This document shows positions 27,248-35,945 of a DNA stretch of 64,000 bases, one piece after another. This DNA comes from Frankia sp. RB7. Lineage in GTDB: Bacteria; Pseudomonadota; Alphaproteobacteria; Rhizobiales; Xanthobacteraceae. The notes beneath the pieces were generated by a model, which was not told the origin of the DNA, did no database searches, and worked only from the letters and a program-made list of their open reading frames with translations. The position numbers were made by a program, and so were the translations under genes. The DNA lies in the NCBI GenBank assembly GCA_030403585.1, contig JAUEPE010000012.1, positions 62,001-126,000 on the forward strand, read 5' to 3'. Positions within the stretch are counted from its first letter, which is position 1; each line of letters begins with the position of its first letter.

Positions 27248-29677
27248 TCACGCCGCGTCGCGCTGCGAACGCGCGGTGGGCCCGTAGAGCTCGATCTGGT
27301 CGACCGGCAGCGGGCGGCCGAACAGATAGCCTTGCGCAAAGTTGACGCCGAGCGCCTTCAGCCGCTCGAATTCTTCGGCCGTCTCGACACCCTCGGCGGT
27401 GACCGACATGTCGAGCCCGCGCGCCAGCGTCACGATCGAGGAGATGATGGCGGAGCTGCGCGGCTGGTGCGTGAGGTTGCGGATGAAGGATTTGTCGATC
27501 TTGATCTTGTCGAACGGAAACGCGGTGAGATAGCTGAGCGAGGAATAGCCGGTGCCGAAATCGTCGAGCGCGAGCTCGATGCCGATGTGCTTGAGCCGCT
27601 CCATGAAGGCATGGTTCTCGGCACCGCGCTCCAGCAGGACGGATTCGGTGATCTCGATCTCGAGCCGTTGCGGCGACAGGCCGGAGTCCCGCAACGCCGC
27701 GCAGATGACGTCGAACAGATCGGCTTCCTTGAACTGGATCGGCGACAGGTTGACCGCGACCATCAGATCGGACGGCCAGTCTGCCGCGTCCGCGCAGGCG
27801 CGGCGCAGCACGAATTCGCCGAGCGGCACGATCAGCCCGGTCTCCTCGGCGAGCGCGATGAACTGATCGGGCGGGATCAGGCCGCGGGCCGGATGCCGCC
27901 AGCGCACCAGCGCCTCGAAGCCGCGTCGCCCGCCGGTCGCGGCATCCATGAACGGCTGGTAGTGCACCTCGAGCTGACAGAGTGCGATGGCGTCACGCAG
28001 ATCGCCTTCCAGCGTGTTGCGCGCCTCGAGCTCGGCCGACATCGCCTCATCGTAAATGGTGAAGCAGTTGCGGCCCGCCGATTTCGAGCGGTAGAGCGCA
28101 AGGTCGGCCTTCTTCAGCAGTTGCTCCTGATCACGGCCATGATCCGGCGCGATCGCGATGCCGATGCTGGTCCCGATCTCGACGCGATGGCCGGGCAACA
28201 GAAACGGCTCGGCTACGAGCCTGGCGATCCGCGCGGCCAGTTCGGTCGAGCAGGCGCGCTGGTCCTCGCAGCCTTCCTGGATGATGGCGAATTCGTCGCC
28301 GCCGAGCCGCGCCAGCACGTCGGTGGCCCGCACCGCGGCTTTCAGCCGCTGCGCCACCAGCCGCAGCAGCGCGTCGCCGGCGCCATGACCGAGGGAATCG
28401 TTGACGTTCTTGAAGCGATCGAGATCGAGCATCAGGATCGAGAAGGTCGGACCGCGATCCCTGAGCTGGCTGTTGAGCTCATCGAGCCGGGCGAGGAAAA
28501 AGGCGCGGTTCGGCAGTCCGGTCAGGACGTCGGTCTGCGCAAGCTCAAGCACGCGCCGGTTGGCCAGCGACAACCGCCGCGAGTTGCGGCTGGCAAGCAT
28601 CAGATAGGTCGCCAGCGACAGCGTCAGCAGCATGCCGACGATCAGCACGGTACCCGCGCGATCGTAACTCGTCTCCAGCGCGCCGCCGGCCGTCGGCATG
28701 GCACGCACCTGCCAATCGGTGTCGCCGATTCTGAGATGGCCGGCCCAGTACCTTCCTCGCGCGACATCGCGCATCGATTGGGGCCCTGTGGACGCCGATG
28801 CAAAGTCCGGCACCGCCTCCTCGAGACTGACGATGCGGCCCGTGAAGGGCGGATAGATGTTGACGCTGACCGCAGGGTTTGCCCCGGTCGTCACGCGAAC
28901 GGCCTGCATCAGCAGCGGCAGGTCGAACACGCCGACGACGTAGCCCGCGAGGTTGCGGCGACGGTCCGCGATCGTCTCGCGCGAGGTGCCCTTGGCATAG
29001 ACGGGCACGGAGACGATCACGTCGGGCTGGCGGCCGGCCTCACGCTCGGCGTAGAGGCGCGCGCGGATCGCGACGATGCGGTCGTTGTCGCGTGCGCGTT
29101 CGAGCGCAACGCGACGTTCCGGAACACTGCCGTGATCCATGCCGTAGACCGTCGAGGTCTTCGCCTGGGTCGAGTAGAACACGGGAAAATATTCGTCGCT
29201 CTGGGGCGCAACCGCGAAAGTCTCGCCCTGGAGCGACCTGATGCGATAGCCGGAGATCCCGTCCGTAGCCGCAGCGGCCTCGTACTCGGCGCGTTCCTTG
29301 CGGTTGACGCGCGGCAGCCAGGCGATGCGCAACATACCGGGATGACGCTCGAACAGCCGGGCGCTGAAGGTCTCGAACTCGCTGCGGGTGATTTCGTCGT
29401 TGGTCGATTCGAACAGGGTCCGCAACGCGACGAGCCGGCTGATATATTCGCTCATGCCGTTCTGCATGACGATGGACTCGGTCTCGGCCGCGCTCTCGAA
29501 CTCGATCTTGTTGACGCGGTCTTCCCAGCGCGCCACCGCGGCGGCACCCGCGATCGAGAACAGCAGGCCGACGGCAGCCGCGACCAGCGCAGGGCGATAG
29601 AGGCCGAGCAGCGGCGCAATGCGCCACCATCCAGTCACACGCCTTCGATCCTGATCATTCTGATCGCGATCGCCCAT
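27248..29677 (-). CDS. CHASE-GGDEF-EAL membrane cyclic-di-GMP protein
   Basis: Encodes 809 residues from the ATG at 29677; a TTG at 29749 would add 24. A membrane segment near the N-terminus (PALVAAAVGLLFSIAGAAAV) and another (VLIVGMLLTLSLATYLMLA) enclose a periplasmic CHASE domain (ESTNDEITRSEFETF, PGMLRIAWLPRV, VSVPVY). The cytosolic part has GGDEF with an intact RxxD inhibitory site (RATD five residues before GGDEF) and an EAL domain (FEALVRW, DDFGTGYSSL, KIDKSFI). Both activities are possible, with feedback control of the cyclase. It is the neighbour of another GGDEF-EAL protein, so the locus probably tunes cyclic-di-GMP to soluble and extracellular cues. Confidence 0.92.
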   Translation of the reverse strand: MGDRDQNDQDRRRVTGWWRIAPLLGLYRPALVAAAVGLLFSIAGAAAVARWEDRVNKIEFESAAETESIVMQNGMSEYISRLVALRTLFESTNDEITRSEFETFSARLFERHPGMLRIAWLPRVNRKERAEYEAAAATDGISGYRIRSLQGETFAVAPQSDEYFPVFYSTQAKTSTVYGMDHGSVPERRVALERARDNDRIVAIRARLYAEREAGRQPDVIVSVPVYAKGTSRETIADRRRNLAGYVVGVFDLPLLMQAVRVTTGANPAVSVNIYPPFTGRIVSLEEAVPDFASASTGPQSMRDVARGRYWAGHLRIGDTDWQVRAMPTAGGALETSYDRAGTVLIVGMLLTLSLATYLMLASRNSRRLSLANRRVLELAQTDVLTGLPNRAFFLARLDELNSQLRDRGPTFSILMLDLDRFKNVNDSLGHGAGDALLRLVAQRLKAAVRATDVLARLGGDEFAIIQEGCEDQRACSTELAARIARLVAEPFLLPGHRVEIGTSIGIAIAPDHGRDQEQLLKKADLALYRSKSAGRNCFTIYDEAMSAELEARNTLEGDLRDAIALCQLEVHYQPFMDAATGGRRGFEALVRWRHPARGLIPPDQFIALAEETGLIVPLGEFVLRRACADAADWPSDLMVAVNLSPIQFKEADLFDVICAALRDSGLSPQRLEIEITESVLLERGAENHAFMERLKHIGIELALDDFGTGYSSLSYLTAFPFDKIKIDKSFIRNLTHQPRSSAIISSIVTLARGLDMSVTAEGVETAEEFERLKALGVNFAQGYLFGRPLPVDQIELYGPTARSQRDAA

Positions 29678-29879
29678 CCGCAAAGCCGTCGACCCCTCTC
29701 CGCGCCGGACTGAACTTCCGGTTGAACCGTCGTGGCGGTAATCGGACAAGAACCGCAGTTAAGAACTGCACAAAATCGGAACCCGGCTTTCTGGCATTGC
29801 GCGGCTTAGTTAACGAAGTTCCGCACGAACCCGCTCAATCGGAGCTTGACCCGGAGTTTTACGGGAATATCGCGACACT

Positions 29880-30076
29880 AAGTTGGCGGCAGCGGCGCTG
29901 GAGAAAGCCGGACCGAACCCCGACACGCAAGGGCCTGCTACGCGCGATCAATGATATCGGCCGCTTCGACATCAGCAGCATCGTCACCTCGGCGTGCGTA
30001 CGATCGAGACGCCGGCAAGGTGTTCCTGACGGTGATCCAGAAGGACGGGACGTTCAAGGCGATCGACAAGCTGTAG
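29880..30076 (+). pseudogene. Remnant of an ABC substrate-binding protein gene (C-terminus, two frameshifts)
   Basis: About 65 residues of a Peripla_BP_6-type C-terminus can be read only by changing frame twice. Frame 1 gives KLAAAALEKAGPNP, frame 2 gives TRKGLLRAINDIGRFDISS, frame 3 gives GKVFLTVIQKDGTFKAIDKL and a TAG at 30074-30076. The first junction is a one-base loss inside CCCCGACACG. Nothing of the N-terminal 300 or more residues remains. It is a different subfamily from the intact binding protein at 21336. The rest of the 29750-30082 gap shows no gene. Confidence 0.75.
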
Positions 30077-30082
30077 GGCAAC

Positions 30083-31060
30083 TCACGGCCGCCGCGTCCA
30101 GCGATCGGCGTTGACGGCGCCCTGCGGGGCCTCGCCCTTGATGATGGCGTCGACTTGGCGCACGGTTTCGAGCGACTGATATTCGATCGCCTGCGGCGTC
30201 AGCCCGCCGACATGCGGCGTCGCGACGACGTTGGCAAGTTTGGCCAGCTCCGGCGTCGGCATCTGGTCGGGCGCGCGGCCGACATCCATCGCCGCACCAG
30301 CGATGCGGTTCTCCAGCAGCGCCTTCGCGAGCGCGGCCTCGTCGACGAGATTGCCGCGCGAGAGATTGATGAAGACGGCATGCCTCTGCATGCGCGCCAG
30401 CGCCGCCTCCCCGATCAGCTTCTCGGTCTGCTCGTTGGCGATTGCGAGGCAGACGACATAGTCGGACGCCGCCAGCAATTCGTCGAGGCCGACCTGCTTG
30501 ATCGCGCTGTCGCTGACGGTCGCATAGGGATCGGCAATCAGCACCTCCATGCGCAGCACTTTTGCGATCTCGGCGAGGTAACGCCCGATGCTGCCATAAC
30601 CAATGATGCCGATTGTGCTGCCGCCGAGCTGGCGACCCATCCGCGCCTCCGGCCTGCGGCCGGCGTGGTAGTCGGCAGTGGCTCGCGACACGCCACGAGA
30701 GAGATCGACCATGAAGCCGACTGCGAGTTCGGCGACAGCCTGCACGAAGCCGGGACCGGCGCGCGTCACCAACACGCCGGCTGTTGATGCGGCATCGACG
30801 TCGACATTGCGGATGTCGACGGCGCAGCGGACGAAGGCACGGAGATGCGGCAACTGCGCAAAGATCTCGCCGCGGCCTTCCGTCATGCGATCGGCGACGA
30901 TGATGTCGGCGTCCTTGGCCGCATTCACGAGGCTTGCGGAATCCAGCACCTGATCACCCTCGTGCAGGATCACGTCCGCAATCGCCCGCAGGCCGTTCAG
31001 GCTGCGATCGCCGTAATAATTGCGGCGCATCTCCGGCGTGTGGGCCAGCAGGACTTTCAC
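30083..31060 (-). CDS. D-isomer-specific 2-hydroxyacid dehydrogenase
   Basis: Encodes 325 residues from a GTG with GGAG 7 nt upstream. The NAD-binding loop is GIIGYGSIGR. The catalytic arginine lies in NLSRGNLVDEAAL and the histidine in ATPHVGGLTP. The usual glutamate in DVFxxEP is replaced by DVGRAPDQM, so the acid assisting histidine is missing or relocated. It follows the fused TRAP permease by 12 bp, so it is the last gene of that operon and probably acts on the imported hydroxy or keto acid. Cytosolic. Confidence 0.9.
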   Translation of the reverse strand: MKVLLAHTPEMRRNYYGDRSLNGLRAIADVILHEGDQVLDSASLVNAAKDADIIVADRMTEGRGEIFAQLPHLRAFVRCAVDIRNVDVDAASTAGVLVTRAGPGFVQAVAELAVGFMVDLSRGVSRATADYHAGRRPEARMGRQLGGSTIGIIGYGSIGRYLAEIAKVLRMEVLIADPYATVSDSAIKQVGLDELLAASDYVVCLAIANEQTEKLIGEAALARMQRHAVFINLSRGNLVDEAALAKALLENRIAGAAMDVGRAPDQMPTPELAKLANVVATPHVGGLTPQAIEYQSLETVRQVDAIIKGEAPQGAVNADRWTRRP

Positions 31061-31072
31061 GGCAACACTCCT

Positions 31073-32947
31073 TCAGTAGCCGAATGCGCGCGGCAAGGCG
31101 GTGCTCAGCCATGGCACGAAGGCGATGACGAGCAGGCAGAGGAACAACAGGCCGAGATAGCCCAGGATCGGCTTCACCGTCTGCTCGATCGGCACATTGC
31201 CGATCAGGCAGGCGCCATAGAGCCCAAGCCCGAGCGGCGGCGCGAACAGGCCGACGCCCATCGCGATCACCAGCACCACGCCGAAATGCAGCGGATCGAT
31301 GCCGAGCTGCACCGCCACGGGAAGAAGCAGCGGCCCGAAGATGATCAGCGCGGCCGCGCCCTCCAGCACGGAGCCCATCACGATCAGCACGCCGATCGCG
31401 AGCAGAATGAACATCCAGGTGCCACTGCTCTTGGACAGGCCGAGCATGAAATCGCCGACCGCATGCGGCACCTGCTGCAAGGTCAGCGTGAACGCCAGCG
31501 ATTGCGCGGCGGCGACGATGAACAGCACCAGCCCCGCGCGCGTCGCCGCCTGAACGAAACTATGCGTCGCCGATTTGAAGCTGAGCTCGCGGAACACGAC
31601 GCTCCCGACGATGAGCGCATAGGCGACCGCGAAGGCCGAGATCTCGGTCGCCGTGGCAAAGCCGCTCTTGAAGCCGAAGAAGATCATGAAGATCAGGCCG
31701 AACGAGGCGATCGCGCCGCTCCACAGGCCCGAGACGGGCATTTGCGGCTCGACCTCCTCGGCGTCCGCCGGCTTCTTGCCGAAGATGATCGAGAAGGCGA
31801 TGAGCACCGCCGCCATCAGCGCCGCCGGCAGCAGCCCCGCCATGAACAGGCCGCCGATCGAGAGGTTCGCGACAAAACCCAGAATAATCAGGTTGATGCA
31901 GGGCGGAATGGTTTCCGCCATCACCGCGGACGCCGCGAGCAGCGCCACCGCGCTGCCCGGATTCTGCTTCGAGCGGCGCGCCGCCGGGATCAGCACGGAG
32001 CCGACGGCAGCGACATCGGCCATCTTCGAACCCGAGATGCCGGAGAACAGCACCATCGAGGCCACCATGACGACGTTCAGGCCGCCGCGCATGCGGCCGA
32101 CTCCGCGCTGCAGCAGCTCGATCAGACGGACCGACATGCCGTTGGCTTCCATGAGGTAGCCGACGAGGATGAAGAACGGAATCGCGAGCAGCACGAAATT
32201 GTCGATGCCACGCGCCATCTGCTGGGCGAAGATGACGCCGGGCAGCGCGCCCTCGACCCAGATGAAGATCAACGCGGCCAGCGCCAACGCAAAACCGATC
32301 GGCAAGCCGCCGAACAGCGTGGCAAAGAAGCCGATCAGCATCAGCACGCCCGCCGACGGCACCGAGGACGGCGACAGGTAATCCCAGGCGAGATAGAGCA
32401 CGGCCACGACAGCGACCGCAATGAGGCCTCTGACGATCTCAGGCAGCGGCCGCGCGCAGAGATGGTCGATCGCGAACACCGTCATGAACAGCGCGCCGAC
32501 GCCCATCGGATAGAAGGTCAGCTCCAAAGGCAGGCCGGAGCCGGTGGTCTGTCCCGCCGTCAGCGAGCCCAGCTTGATGGCGTTGTAGGCGACATAGCCG
32601 GAGATCAGCACGACGAGCACGGCGCTGGCGGCATCGACCAGCGTGCGCAGCCGTTGTGACAGCAAATCGCGGAAAAAGGACACGCCGACATTCTCGCCGC
32701 GCGCAAGCGCACTTGCCGCGCCGAAGAACGCCGATCCGACCATCAATCCGCGCGCGACGTCATCCGACCATTCGACCGGTGCGTTGAAGCAGAAGCGCAG
32801 CAACACCGAGCCGCAGACGACCGCGAGATCGGCGGCCAGAAGGATGGCCGCGATCGTGTCGCTGAGGCGAAGCAGAAGGGCGATGCTCCCGTGGCGACCG
32901 CCCGAGAGCGGCAAGGCGCCCGTCATCGCCAACTCGGATTTGGCCAT
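31073..32947 (-). CDS. TRAP transporter fused permease DctQM
   Basis: Encodes 624 residues: an N-terminal small DctQ-type domain (about residues 25-180, FNAPVEWSDDVARGLMVGSAFFG) fused to a large DctM-type domain (about 200-620, GLPIGFALALAALIF, FSGISGSKMADVAAVGSVL, AETIPPCINLI). Fused QM proteins occur in many TRAP systems. Inner membrane; sodium-coupled uptake of an organic acid delivered by the DctP protein. It begins 1 bp after the DctP stop and is followed by the dehydrogenase, an obvious operon DctP-DctQM-dehydrogenase. Confidence 0.93.
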   Translation of the reverse strand: MAKSELAMTGALPLSGGRHGSIALLLRLSDTIAAILLAADLAVVCGSVLLRFCFNAPVEWSDDVARGLMVGSAFFGAASALARGENVGVSFFRDLLSQRLRTLVDAASAVLVVLISGYVAYNAIKLGSLTAGQTTGSGLPLELTFYPMGVGALFMTVFAIDHLCARPLPEIVRGLIAVAVVAVLYLAWDYLSPSSVPSAGVLMLIGFFATLFGGLPIGFALALAALIFIWVEGALPGVIFAQQMARGIDNFVLLAIPFFILVGYLMEANGMSVRLIELLQRGVGRMRGGLNVVMVASMVLFSGISGSKMADVAAVGSVLIPAARRSKQNPGSAVALLAASAVMAETIPPCINLIILGFVANLSIGGLFMAGLLPAALMAAVLIAFSIIFGKKPADAEEVEPQMPVSGLWSGAIASFGLIFMIFFGFKSGFATATEISAFAVAYALIVGSVVFRELSFKSATHSFVQAATRAGLVLFIVAAAQSLAFTLTLQQVPHAVGDFMLGLSKSSGTWMFILLAIGVLIVMGSVLEGAAALIIFGPLLLPVAVQLGIDPLHFGVVLVIAMGVGLFAPPLGLGLYGACLIGNVPIEQTVKPILGYLGLLFLCLLVIAFVPWLSTALPRAFGY

Positions 32948-32948
32948 C

Positions 32949-33980
32949 TCAGGCTTGAGTCGAACGAATGATGTCGATGACGGCCTTGGACTCCGGGCGC
33001 GCCTTGATGAAGTTTTCGGTCTGCGGCAAAACGCGATTCTTGAACGCCTCCCGGTCGCATTCGGCCACCGTCACGCCCTTCTCGGTCAGAGCCGTCAGCG
33101 CTTCCTTCTCGACTGCGAGCCCATGGACGCGCGTGTCGAGCGCGGCCTTCTTCGCGGCGTCGAGAAAGCCTTCGCGCAGCTTCGGATCCATGCGGTTGAA
33201 GGTCGCGTCGCTGAAGTAGACCGCGAGCGGCGAGAAATTGTGCTGCGTCAGCGCATAGAATTTCGCCGTCTCGAAGAACTTGCTGGCGAGGATCGTCGGC
33301 GGATCGTGCTCCAGGCCATCGAGCACGCCGGCCTGCAACGCCGTGTAGATTTCGCCGAACGCCAGCGGCGTCGCGGCGGCCCCCATCAGCCGCAGGCATT
33401 CCGTGATAACGGGATTCGGCAGCGTCCTGATCTTGAGACCGGCGAGATCTTCCGGCGTCTTCACCGGCTTCTTCGCTAACACGCTGCGCGAGCCGAAATT
33501 ATAGGCCCAGGCGATAATGCGGATGTTGCTGCCCTTGAGCAGCGCGTCCTCGATCGGCTTGGCGGCGCCGGCGTCAAACGCCTTGGTCTGCTGCGGGAAG
33601 CTCGAGAACAGATAGCCGAGGTCGTAAGTGCCGACCAGCGGCACCAGATTGGCCGAGATCGACGAACCCGACACCATGAGGTCGATGACGCCGAGCTTCA
33701 CCGAATTGATGACGTCGATTTCCTGCCCCAACTGGTTGTCGGGGAAGAAGGCGACCTCGACCTGCTCGCCGAGCCCGTTGCCCTTCAGACTCTTGACGAG
33801 GTTGTCGTAGTAGACGCGGCCGTTGGCGAATTTGGGGTCGTTCGGCAGCGAGGAGGAGCATTTCAGCTTCAGCGTCGCGGCTTCGGCGCGGCCGATGATG
33901 GCGGGAGAGAGCACGAGGCCGGCGGTCACTGCCGTCGACGATCTGATGAACGTGCGACGGCTGACGGGCACGATGGTCAT
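32949..33980 (-). CDS. TRAP transporter substrate-binding protein DctP
   Basis: Encodes 343 residues from the ATG at 33980 (MTIVPVSRRTFIRSSTAVTAG). The twin-arginine pair in SRRTFIRSS suggests export by the Tat pathway, unusual but known for DctP. The mature part matches the family: LPNDPKFANGRVYYDNLVKSL, GQEIDVINSVKLGVIDLMV, AFGEIYTALQAGVLDGLE. It binds the organic acid in the periplasm and hands it to DctQM. An in-frame extension to 34109 is not coding. Confidence 0.92.
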   Translation of the reverse strand: MTIVPVSRRTFIRSSTAVTAGLVLSPAIIGRAEAATLKLKCSSSLPNDPKFANGRVYYDNLVKSLKGNGLGEQVEVAFFPDNQLGQEIDVINSVKLGVIDLMVSGSSISANLVPLVGTYDLGYLFSSFPQQTKAFDAGAAKPIEDALLKGSNIRIIAWAYNFGSRSVLAKKPVKTPEDLAGLKIRTLPNPVITECLRLMGAAATPLAFGEIYTALQAGVLDGLEHDPPTILASKFFETAKFYALTQHNFSPLAVYFSDATFNRMDPKLREGFLDAAKKAALDTRVHGLAVEKEALTALTEKGVTVAECDREAFKNRVLPQTENFIKARPESKAVIDIIRSTQA

Positions 33981-34286
33981 GGTGTCTCTCCCCGATATTT
34001 TTTGTTCGCGGCCACGGTCACAGCCCCGGCCTGTTGCGCGGACTGTATGGCCAAAGCGACGGCGCAGGCAAGGGTTGCGACCAGCGCAGCCGAGATGGGA
34101 GGAGAGCAAGGCGCACCGGCAGAGACTGCAGCGAATGCCTACATTTGCCGATGTTTGCGATCATGCCGCATCGCGACCGAACGGCGGGCTATGCAAGATT
34201 GACGCAGATCGATCCAATTCAGGTATGGATCAATGCCGAACGCAGATTGATGGGCTTTGGCCGCCGCACGCACGTTGGCACGCAAC
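33981..34286. other. Gene-free stretch, about 300 bp
   Basis: Between the TRAP operon and the DoxX terminator. It must hold the TRAP promoter, but no regulator gene is adjacent. No protein-coding or clear RNA signal was seen. A CGATATTTTTTG A/T-rich tract near 33993-34004 is the only striking base composition. Confidence 0.4.
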
Positions 34287-34316
34287 AAAAAGCTGCAGGA
34301 CCGTGATCCCGCAGCT
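34287..34316 (-). terminator. Rho-independent terminator of the DoxX-like gene
   Basis: On the reverse strand AGCTGC, a 14-base loop region, GCAGCT followed by TTTT. It lies 26 bp past the DoxX stop codon. Confidence 0.7.
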
Positions 34317-34341
34317 CTCACATTTCAATGATGCGACGATG

Positions 34342-34785
34342 TCACCGCGACGGCGCGACGCTCAATTGTGCATTCGCGGCCTCGACATCGCGTGAAGGAC
34401 GCAGCGCATAGGCGCCGTCGCCGAGCAGTACCTGCGCTACGAGTCCGATTGCCCAGAAGGCGGGGAATTCCCAACCGCCCTTCGGATTGGTGAAGAAGAA
34501 GCCGGCGGCACCGTGCACGGTGAAGATCGCGCCGAGCAGGATCGGGATGCCGGCCAGCGCCGCATAGCGGGTCCAGACGCCGAGGATCAGGGCGATGCCG
34601 CTGAGAATCTCGACGGTTATCACGAGATAGGCGAGTTCCGGCGGGAAGCCGAGGCTGCCGAAGAATTTTGCGGTCCCGGCCGGGGTGAAGACGAACAGTT
34701 TCAGGCTGGCATGGGCCAGGAATAGCGCGCCCAGGGTCACACGCAGCACCAGGGCGGCGTAGGGAGCGGTACGGGAATCGATCAT
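34342..34785 (-). CDS. DoxX-family membrane protein
   Basis: Encodes 147 residues from the ATG at 34785, which has GGAG 7 nt upstream; 34797 is an alternative. Four membrane segments and the motifs LRVTLGALFLAHASLKLFVF and PILLGAIFTVHGAAGFFF fit the DoxX/DUF-type small membrane proteins. Relatives support thiosulfate:quinone oxidoreductase or respond to sulfur and oxidative stress; the exact role is unknown. It is divergent from a LysR gene and probably regulated by it. Confidence 0.87.
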   Translation of the reverse strand: MIDSRTAPYAALVLRVTLGALFLAHASLKLFVFTPAGTAKFFGSLGFPPELAYLVITVEILSGIALILGVWTRYAALAGIPILLGAIFTVHGAAGFFFTNPKGGWEFPAFWAIGLVAQVLLGDGAYALRPSRDVEAANAQLSVAPSR

Positions 34786-34815
34786 GGCGGTCTCCATTGT
34801 TGGGACAGCTATGAT

Positions 34816-34847
34816 CTATTCTCAAAATCATGATAATTGGCTATTCT
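34816..34847. promoter_or_regulatory. Candidate LysR-binding region upstream of DoxX
   Basis: Direct repeats CTATTCT at 34816-34822 and 34841-34847, 25 bp apart, flank a palindrome ATCATGAT (34827-34834). It lies in the 95-bp region between the DoxX and LysR start codons, where LysR regulators usually bind. Confidence 0.45.
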
Positions 34848-34880
34848 GTAAAAATACTTCACACTGATAGAGTGAGATAG

Positions 34881-35801
34881 ATGCTCGACCGGCTGACCAG
34901 CCTGGAAGTCTTCGCCAAGGTGGCGGCGAACGGCAGCCTGTCCGCTGCGGCCCGGGCGATGAGCCTGTCGCAGACCATGGTCACCAAGCACGTCGCCTCG
35001 CTGGAGGCACGGCTCGGCATCAAGCTGTTCCACCGCACTACGCGGCGGCTGTCGATCACCGAGGCCGGACGCCTCTATCTGGAATCCTCCGAGCGGATCC
35101 TTGCCGACATGGAGACGGCCGATGCCGCAGTCGCGCGGGAGCGCGCCGAGCCGCGCGGATTGTTGCGAGTCAACGTGCCCGTCGTGTTCGGCACGCGGCA
35201 GATAGCGCCCCTCATTGCAGACTTCTCGGAACGCTACCCCGAGGTCACGATCGAGCTCGGCCTCAACGATCGCCTCGTCGATCTCGCCGAGGAAGGCTGG
35301 GACCTCGCGATCCGCATCGGACGCTTACGCGACTCCAGCATGGTGGCGCGAAAGCTCGCGCCGAACCGCCTGGTGGTCTGTGCCGCGCCGTCCTATCTGG
35401 CAAAGCACGGCACGCCGCGCACCGTGGCCGACCTCGCCGCGCATAATTGCCTCGGCTACACGCTCACGCAGCAAGGCAGCGCCGCGGAATGGCCGTTCGG
35501 CGTCGATGGCGAGATCCGCATCCAGATCAGCGGCACCTTGCGCGCCAACAATGGCGATGCGCTGCGCGCCGCGACGCTGGCCGGCCTCGGCCTCGCCCGG
35601 CAGCCGACTTTCATCATCGCCGATGATTTGCGCGCCGGCACGCTGGTCGCGCTTCCGCTCGACCAGCCGGAGATGCAGTCCTCCGCCGTGCATGCGGTCT
35701 ACCTGCCCGACCGCTGGCCGCCGGCGAAGGTGCGCGCCTTCATCGATTTCCTCGCCGCACGCTTTGCGCCTGACCCGCCCTGGGACCGTGGATTGTTCTG
35801 A
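34881..35801 (+). CDS. LysR-family transcriptional regulator
   Basis: Encodes 306 residues. The N-terminal helix-turn-helix (SLEVFAKVAANGSLSAAARAMSLSQTMVTKHVASLEARLG, residues 6-45 region) is the classic LysR winged helix, followed by the two-lobed effector domain (DLAIRIGRLRDSSMVARKL, GLGLARQPTFIIADDL). It belongs to the CrgA/DsdC-like group with a conserved effector cleft but the inducer is unknown. It is divergent from DoxX and most likely regulates it. Confidence 0.9.
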   Translation: MLDRLTSLEVFAKVAANGSLSAAARAMSLSQTMVTKHVASLEARLGIKLFHRTTRRLSITEAGRLYLESSERILADMETADAAVARERAEPRGLLRVNVPVVFGTRQIAPLIADFSERYPEVTIELGLNDRLVDLAEEGWDLAIRIGRLRDSSMVARKLAPNRLVVCAAPSYLAKHGTPRTVADLAAHNCLGYTLTQQGSAAEWPFGVDGEIRIQISGTLRANNGDALRAATLAGLGLARQPTFIIADDLRAGTLVALPLDQPEMQSSAVHAVYLPDRWPPAKVRAFIDFLAARFAPDPPWDRGLF

Positions 35802-35945
35802 AAACACAGCACAGCGCGTCGGCTCCGGCAGACCTCCTGCCCCACTTTGCCGCACGCGAAAGCGTGAGATAGCGCACAGACAGAGTCGTGGCGCGCGATT
35901 AGAAAAGGTGACATCCTCGCGCCCATTGCCGATGGAGGTCATTCC

